From: Burkholderiaceae bacterium | Lineage (GTDB): Bacteria > Pseudomonadota > Gammaproteobacteria > Burkholderiales > Burkholderiaceae | Direction of reading: 5' to 3' | Assembly: GCA_030151165.1 (NCBI GenBank) | Contig: JASLEM010000069.1 | Location: 1-9,034, forward strand | Length of the DNA: 9,034 nucleotides | Part shown: piece by piece, positions 4,797 through 9,034 of the stretch | Layout: each line of letters begins with the position of its first letter | How positions within the stretch are numbered: the stretch's first letter is position 1 | The notes under the pieces: model-generated | The model's database searches: none | What the model saw: only the letters and a program-made list of their open reading frames with translations | What the model was told of the DNA's origin: nothing | Translations under genes and position numbers: made by a program

Positions 4797-5954
4797 ATGG
4801 CCCGCTTCCAGTACGTCACCCAGATCGAGATCGACCCCGGCGCGGTGCGCCTGCTGCCGCAGGAGTGCGCGAGCGCCGGCATGAAGAAGCCGCTGGTCGT
4901 GACCGACGCCGGCGTGCGCGCGGCGGGCGTGCTCGATCTCGCGCTGGCCGCGCTGCAGTCGGTGCCGCACGCGGTGTACGACCAGACGCCCGGCAACCCG
5001 AACGAGGCCGCGGTGCGCGCCGCGACCGCGGTCTACCTCGAGAACGGCTGCGACGGCCTCGTCGCGGTCGGCGGCGGCTCCAGCATCGACCTGGCCAAGG
5101 GCGTCGCGATCGCCGCGACGCACCCCGGCCCGCTCGCGAGCTACGCGACGATCGAGGGCGGCGCCGACCGCATCACGAGCGCCGCGTCGCCGCTGATCGC
5201 CGTGCCGACCACCGCCGGCACCGGCAGCGAGGTGGCGCGCGGCGCGATCCTGATCGTCGACGACGGCCGCAAGCTCGGCTTCCACAACTGGAACCTGTTG
5301 CCGCGCGTGGCGCTGCTCGACCCCGACCTGACGATGGCGCTGCCGCCCGCGCTGACCGCCGCGACCGGCATGGACGCGATCGCGCACTGCCTCGAGACCT
5401 TCATGTCCGGCAAGGTCAATCCGCCGGCGGACGGCATCGCGCTGGACGGCCTGCGCCGCGGCTGGGGCCACATCGAGCGCGCGTTCAGGGACGGCCGCAC
5501 CGACCGCGAGGCGCGCTGGAACATGATGAGCGCCAGCATGCAGGGCGCGCTCGCCTTCCAGAAAGGCCTGGGCTGCGTGCACAGCCTCAGCCACAGCCTC
5601 GGCGGCGTGAATCCGCGGCTGCACCACGGCACCTTGAACGCGGTGTTCCTGCCCGCGGTGATCCGCTTCAACGCGGGCGCCGAGTCGATGATCCGCGACG
5701 ATCGCCTGAACCGCATGGCGCACGCGATGGGCCTGCCGGACGGCGTCTCGTACGCGGACGGCTACGCCGTCGCGCAGGCCGTCTTCGAGAGGACCGCCCG
5801 CCTCGGCCTGCCCACCGGCCTCGCGGCGATGGGCGTCACGAGCGCGCTGTTCGAGGAGATCATCGACCACGCGATGGTCGACCACTGCCACGCGACGAAT
5901 CCGCGCCTCGCGACGCGCGACGACTACCGCCGCATGCTCGAGGAATCGATGTGA
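4797..5954 (+). CDS. Iron-containing (group III) alcohol dehydrogenase
   Basis: A 385-residue cytosolic NAD(P)-dependent dehydrogenase of the Fe-ADH family, with the usual full length. The N-terminal Rossmann-like half has TPGNPNEAAV (64-73) and the nucleotide-binding GGGSSIDLAKG (92-102), then PTTAGTGSEV (137-146). The metal ligands are all present at expected spacing: Asp193 and His197 (GMDAIAHCLE), His262 (VHSLSHSLGG) and His277 (LHHGTLN). The enzyme should interconvert an alcohol and an aldehyde or ketone; the substrate is not predictable from these motifs. It is the first gene of a two-gene operon whose second start overlaps its stop. It is divergent from the DUF1993 gene. The ATG at 4797 gives the standard N-terminus, though the Shine-Dalgarno is poor. 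Confidence 0.93.
   Translation: MARFQYVTQIEIDPGAVRLLPQECASAGMKKPLVVTDAGVRAAGVLDLALAALQSVPHAVYDQTPGNPNEAAVRAATAVYLENGCDGLVAVGGGSSIDLAKGVAIAATHPGPLASYATIEGGADRITSAASPLIAVPTTAGTGSEVARGAILIVDDGRKLGFHNWNLLPRVALLDPDLTMALPPALTAATGMDAIAHCLETFMSGKVNPPADGIALDGLRRGWGHIERAFRDGRTDREARWNMMSASMQGALAFQKGLGCVHSLSHSLGGVNPRLHHGTLNAVFLPAVIRFNAGAESMIRDDRLNRMAHAMGLPDGVSYADGYAVAQAVFERTARLGLPTGLAAMGVTSALFEEIIDHAMVDHCHATNPRLATRDDYRRMLEESM
5940..5945 (+). promoter_or_regulatory. Ribosome-binding site that fixes the GTG start of the TPR gene
   Basis: GAGGAA lies inside the last codons of the alcohol dehydrogenase, 5 nt before GTG at 5951. No in-frame ATG exists near this point, so this site decides the start and supports translational coupling through the GTGA overlap. 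Confidence 0.6.
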
Positions 5955-6502
5955 CGACGCTCACCGGCGACGCCTTCGCGGAATGGGAGACGCGCGTCGC
6001 GGCGGTCTGGAAGATCGCCGGCACGCTGACGCCGCAGGAGCTCGTCCGCACGATCGACACCCTCGCGAACGAGCGGCCCGCGGACGACGCGTTCGCGCAG
6101 TTCGAGCGCGCCTGCGCACGCGACACCGCCGGCCTCGAGGCCGATGCCGAGCCGCTGTACCGCGCGGCGCTCGCGGGCGACCGGCTCGACCCGTACCGCC
6201 GCGCGCGCGCCAGCATCCAGCTGGGCAGCACGCTGCGCCATCTCGGCCGGTTCGACGAGAGCGAACGGCTGCTGCTCGCGCAGCTCGAACGCTGCCGCGC
6301 CGAAGGCCCGGGCGCGGCGCTGCACGACGAGGTGCGCGCGGTGCTCTGCTTCACGTGGCTGGGCCAGGGCAAGGCGGTCGCCGCGGCGGCGCTCGCGCTC
6401 GAGACGCTCGCGCCGCACCTCACGCGCTACGGGAGCTCGATGGCCGCGAACGCGCGCGCCATCGCCGCGCACGGCGTGCCGGGCTCGCCGCCGCCGCGCT
6501 GA
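5951..6502 (+). CDS. Small tetratricopeptide-repeat protein
   Basis: A 183-residue soluble all-helical protein starting at GTG, which overlaps the dehydrogenase stop by four bases (GTGA). Residues about 57-113 form helix pairs of TPR type: EADAEPLYRAAL followed by ARASIQLGSTLRHLGRFDESERLL, the latter with the G-x-x-x-E/A-spaced pattern of TPR helices. A further pair follows at about 124-158 (AVLCFTWLGQGKAVAAAALAL). It resembles short TPR proteins (TPR_5-like) that are common in Burkholderiales. These are protein-protein interaction scaffolds with no catalytic residues. Coupling to the dehydrogenase suggests a shared condition of expression or an accessory role, but no partner can be named. 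The C-terminal ten residues are proline-rich and disordered. It converges on the AraC gene with 49 bp of GC-only sequence between, without a U-tract terminator. Confidence 0.82.
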   Translation: MTTLTGDAFAEWETRVAAVWKIAGTLTPQELVRTIDTLANERPADDAFAQFERACARDTAGLEADAEPLYRAALAGDRLDPYRRARASIQLGSTLRHLGRFDESERLLLAQLERCRAEGPGAALHDEVRAVLCFTWLGQGKAVAAAALALETLAPHLTRYGSSMAANARAIAAHGVPGSPPPR

Positions 6503-6551
6503 CCACGATGCGCGCGGCGCGCGGCGCGACGCACGACGCGCCGACCGCCGC

Positions 6552-7505
6552 TCAATGCGAGGCGATCCAGCCGTCCGGATTCCGCGCCGGCGGCAACGCG
6601 AACGACGCGCGCAGCCGCGCCACTTCCTCGCGCGGGCTGAGCCCGAACAGGCGCTTGAACTCGCGGCTGAACTGCGACGCGCTCTCGTAGCCCGCCAGCG
6701 CGCCGGCGTTGGCGGCGGTGGTCGCCGTGCGCAGCATCGCGAGCCGCGCCTGGTGCAGCCGCACGGTCTTCAGGTACTGGAGCGGCGACGTGTCCGTCAC
6801 CGACTTGAAGTGCAGATGGAACGCGGCGACGCTCATGCCCGCCTCGCGCGCCAGCGCGTCCACGTCCAGCGGCTCGGCGAAATCGGCGTGGATGCGCCGG
6901 ACGGCGCGAGCGATCTTGCCGAACTGGCCCCGGCGCGCCAGCGCGGCCCGGATCGCGCCCCCCTGCTCGCCGCACAGCACGCGGAAGTGGATCTCGCGCA
7001 CGAGCGCCGGCCCGAGGACGGCGCTGTCCACCGGCGATGCGAGTGCCTCCAGCAGGCGCAGCACGGTCGCCGACAGCGCGGGATCCATCACGGACGACAC
7101 CATGCTCGCGGGCGCCTGCGGCGCCGGGCCGACGAGCGCGTCGAGCTGCACGACGAGCTCGGCCGCCACGGCCAGGTCGAGCGACAGGTAGATCGCCAGC
7201 AGCGGCTCGGTCGCGGTGGCCTCGGCCTCCATCGTGAACGGCACCGGCACCGCCACGGCCAGCACGTGGCGCTCGTCGTAGAGGTATTCGCGCTCGCCCC
7301 AGAAGCCTCGCTTGCGGCCCTGGCACACGATGACGATGCCGGGCTCGTAGAGCGCCGGCGTCGACGCGAGCGGCCGGTTCGAGCGCAGCAGGCGCACCGA
7401 CGGCAACGCGGTCCGCGTGTAGCCCTCGTCGCGCGCGGACTCGAGCATGGCCGCGACGATGCGCGCGTGCACGGTCGGGTCGGGAGACGGCGGCGGGAGG
7501 GTCAT
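6552..7505 (-). CDS. AraC-family transcriptional regulator (AraC_N type)
   Basis: A 317-residue regulator. Residues about 30-190 are the N-terminal ligand or dimerisation cupin-like region of the AraC_N kind, with YEPGIVIVCQGRKRGFWGE (53-71). Residues 195-300 are the double helix-turn-helix: the first within PLDVDALAREAGMSVAAFHLHFK (212-234), the second within GALAGYESASQFSREFKRLFGLSP (268-291), which is close to the family consensus. It is transcribed away from a short-chain dehydrogenase 114 bp off, the usual layout for an AraC regulator and its target. The ATG at 7505-7503 lacks a good Shine-Dalgarno, and the frame stays open far upstream, but similarity to the family begins just after this ATG. 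The inducer is unknown; an aldehyde, ketone or quinone handled by the dehydrogenase is a reasonable guess. Confidence 0.92.
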   Translation of the reverse strand: MTLPPPSPDPTVHARIVAAMLESARDEGYTRTALPSVRLLRSNRPLASTPALYEPGIVIVCQGRKRGFWGEREYLYDERHVLAVAVPVPFTMEAEATATEPLLAIYLSLDLAVAAELVVQLDALVGPAPQAPASMVSSVMDPALSATVLRLLEALASPVDSAVLGPALVREIHFRVLCGEQGGAIRAALARRGQFGKIARAVRRIHADFAEPLDVDALAREAGMSVAAFHLHFKSVTDTSPLQYLKTVRLHQARLAMLRTATTAANAGALAGYESASQFSREFKRLFGLSPREEVARLRASFALPPARNPDGWIASH

Positions 7506-7537
7506 GTCGGCGTCGATTCTGGACGAAGCGACGGGCC

Positions 7538-7551
7538 CGTGCCGCGGCACG
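7538..7551. promoter_or_regulatory. 14-bp perfect palindrome in the AraC/SDR divergent region
   Basis: CGTGCCGCGGCACG is perfectly self-complementary. It lies 33 bp upstream of the AraC ATG and about 70-80 bp upstream of the SDR start. It overlaps the place where a -35 box would fall if CAGAAT (minus strand, 7516-7521) is the AraC -10 box. This is a suitable place for autorepression and upstream activation of the SDR. AraC proteins more often use direct repeats, so the link to this regulator is inference. Confidence 0.4.
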
Positions 7552-7607
7552 AGAGAAACGGGCAAGCCTTCGAGACGAACGCGCTGGGCGCCGGCGGGCG
7601 GCGTTCC

Positions 7608-7613
7608 TACGAT
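7608..7613 (+). promoter_or_regulatory. Candidate -10 box of the SDR gene, near-leaderless
   Basis: TACGAT lies 6 nt before the SDR ATG at 7620 and matches the -10 consensus at four of six bases. No Shine-Dalgarno precedes the ATG (GGCCCC), which fits a leaderless mRNA starting at or next to the ATG. The -35 region is weak (TGGGCG, 7585-7590, 17-nt spacer), as expected for an activator-dependent promoter. Confidence 0.38.
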
Positions 7614-7619
7614 GGCCCC

Positions 7620-8456
7620 ATGAACTCCCATCCCAAGACCTTCTTCATCACCGGCGTCAGCAGCGGCTTCGGAAGCGCCCTCGCCGACGCCTGCCTCGCG
7701 GCCGGCCATCGCGTGGCGGGCACCGTGCGCAACGACGAGGCGCGGCGCGCGTTCGAGCGCCGCGCGCCCGGACTCGCCCACGGCCGCGTCTTCGACGTCA
7801 CCGATGTCGACGCCGCCGCGCCGCTGGCCGCGGACATCGAGGCCACGGTGGGGGCGGTCGACGTGGTCGTCAACAACGCCGGCTATGGCCACGAAGGGCT
7901 CGTCGAGGAATCGCCGCTGGCCGAGATGCGGCGCCAGTTCGACGTCAACGTGTTCGGCGCCGTGGCCGTGGCGAAGGCCTTCATGCCGCGCCTGCGCGAG
8001 CGCCGGCGCGGGCACGTCGTCAACATCACCTCGATGGGCGGCTTCATCACCATGCCGGGCATCGCGTACTACTGCGCGAGCAAGTTCGCGCTCGAGGGCT
8101 TCTCGGACGCGCTGGGACGCGAGCTCGCGCCGTTCGGCGTGCACGTGACCGCGGTCGCCCCCGGCTCGTTCCGCACGGACTGGGCCGGCCGATCCATGGT
8201 GCGGACGCCGCGCGCCGTCGCCGACTACGACGCCCTTTTCGAACCCGTGCGAGCCGCGCGCGAAGCGAAGCACGGCCGGCAGCTCGGCGATCCGGCCAAG
8301 GCGGCGCGCGCGATCCTCGCGCTCGTCGAGATGGCGCAGCCGCCGGCGCATCTGCTGCTCGGGAGCGACGCGCTGGACCTGGTGCGCGGCAGGCTCGCGG
8401 AACTGGAGGCCACGATCCTCGCCCACGAAGGCCTGACGCGATCGACCGACGGCTGA
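7620..8456 (+). CDS. Short-chain dehydrogenase/reductase (classical SDR)
   Basis: A 278-residue NAD(P)(H)-dependent oxidoreductase with a Rossmann fold. The cofactor motif TGVSSGFG is at 11-18, the acidic D59-V60 turn in FDVTDVD, NNAG at 85-88, catalytic Ser138 (ITSMGG), Tyr151-x-x-x-Lys155 (YCASK) and PG at 181-182. Arg38 after the second strand (VRNDE) favours NADPH. Length and motifs fit classical SDRs annotated as oxidoreductases beside AraC regulators; the substrate is unknown. The gene is probably activated by the divergent AraC protein. Its stop is 10 nt from the A-run of the aceA terminator, which has no U-run on this strand, so termination of the SDR message is not obvious. Start ATG 7620 gives the canonical N-terminus. 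Confidence 0.93.
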   Translation: MNSHPKTFFITGVSSGFGSALADACLAAGHRVAGTVRNDEARRAFERRAPGLAHGRVFDVTDVDAAAPLAADIEATVGAVDVVVNNAGYGHEGLVEESPLAEMRRQFDVNVFGAVAVAKAFMPRLRERRRGHVVNITSMGGFITMPGIAYYCASKFALEGFSDALGRELAPFGVHVTAVAPGSFRTDWAGRSMVRTPRAVADYDALFEPVRAAREAKHGRQLGDPAKAARAILALVEMAQPPAHLLLGSDALDLVRGRLAELEATILAHEGLTRSTDG

Positions 8457-8466
8457 CCCGCACGCG

Positions 8467-8502
8467 AAAAAAAAGCCCGTCCGATGCTCAAGGCGGACGG
8501 GC
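8467..8502 (-). terminator. Strong rho-independent terminator of aceA
   Basis: On the minus strand, a perfect 9-bp stem, GCCCGTCCG (8475-8483) paired with CGGACGGGC (8494-8502), with a 10-nt loop is followed by eight T residues (8467-8474). It lies about 60 nt after the aceA TAA. On the plus strand the stem is not followed by a U-run, so it serves mainly aceA. Confidence 0.92.
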
Positions 8503-8563
8503 CATCGGCTGCCGGCACCGCCCGCGCCACCGACTCAGGCGCGGACAGGCGGCATCGCGCGCC

Positions 8564-9034
<471 letters not shown>

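Noticed and set aside
4599..5891. Long minus-strand open frame (430 codons) opposite the alcohol dehydrogenase.
   Set aside because: Composition is Arg/His/Val/Ala-rich with no domain, while the plus strand carries all Fe-ADH motifs.
6503..6551. GC-repeat hairpin between the convergent TPR and AraC genes as a bidirectional terminator.
   Set aside because: It is low-complexity GCGCG sequence with no U-run on either strand; pairing is expected by composition alone.
6552..8426. A 624-codon minus-strand frame ending with the AraC regulator.
   Set aside because: The portion before the ATG at 7505 is antisense to the SDR and shows no family similarity.
6144..8456. A 770-codon plus-strand frame ending with the SDR.
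   Set aside because: Only the last 278 codons look like a protein; the rest is the complement of the AraC gene and part of the TPR gene.

Overview
This is a GC-rich, densely coded bacterial window. It most likely comes from a betaproteobacterium of the order Burkholderiales. The reasons are the paired ribbon-helix-helix regulator and poly(3-hydroxybutyrate) (PHB) depolymerase-type esterase, a hotdog thioesterase fused to a GNAT acetyltransferase, a PEP-CTERM protein, and the style of the isocitrate lyase C-terminus. This placement is inferred from gene content and protein style only; no search was run. I see no rRNA, tRNA, CRISPR array, complete insertion sequence or phage gene.

Left part (1-1460). 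Two minus-strand genes, a ribbon-helix-helix regulator and the first 54 codons of a PHB-depolymerase-family esterase, form a probable operon. Its candidate promoter carries a perfect 16-bp palindrome between the -35 and -10 boxes, which would suit autoregulation. Upstream, with its own intrinsic terminator, is a single minus-strand gene for a secreted PEP-CTERM protein. A structured 165-bp non-coding stretch (hairpin plus small inverted repeats) separates it from the next operon.

Middle part (1461-4602). A minus-strand pair encodes an HSL-type alpha/beta-hydrolase and, through a 4-nt ATGA overlap, the two-domain thioesterase-GNAT protein. Divergent from it is a DTW-domain tRNA aminocarboxypropyltransferase (TapT-like). 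That gene converges on a DUF1993 gene.

Right part (4603-9034). An iron-containing alcohol dehydrogenase and a small TPR protein are joined by a 4-nt GTGA overlap. An AraC-family regulator and a short-chain dehydrogenase face away from each other across 114 bp that hold a 14-bp palindrome; this is a common regulator-target layout. The window closes with the 3' half of isocitrate lyase (aceA, glyoxylate shunt) on the minus strand and its strong intrinsic terminator.

The recurring theme is acyl/ester and storage-carbon metabolism: PHB-type esterase, esterase, thioesterase, alcohol dehydrogenase, SDR and glyoxylate shunt. The genes sit in separate small transcription units rather than one pathway cluster. 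I found no convincing wholly new system. The best leads are the promoter palindrome of the ribbon-helix-helix gene, the conserved-looking tail of that regulator, the coupled hydrolase/thioesterase-GNAT pair, and the structured leader of the PEP-CTERM gene.
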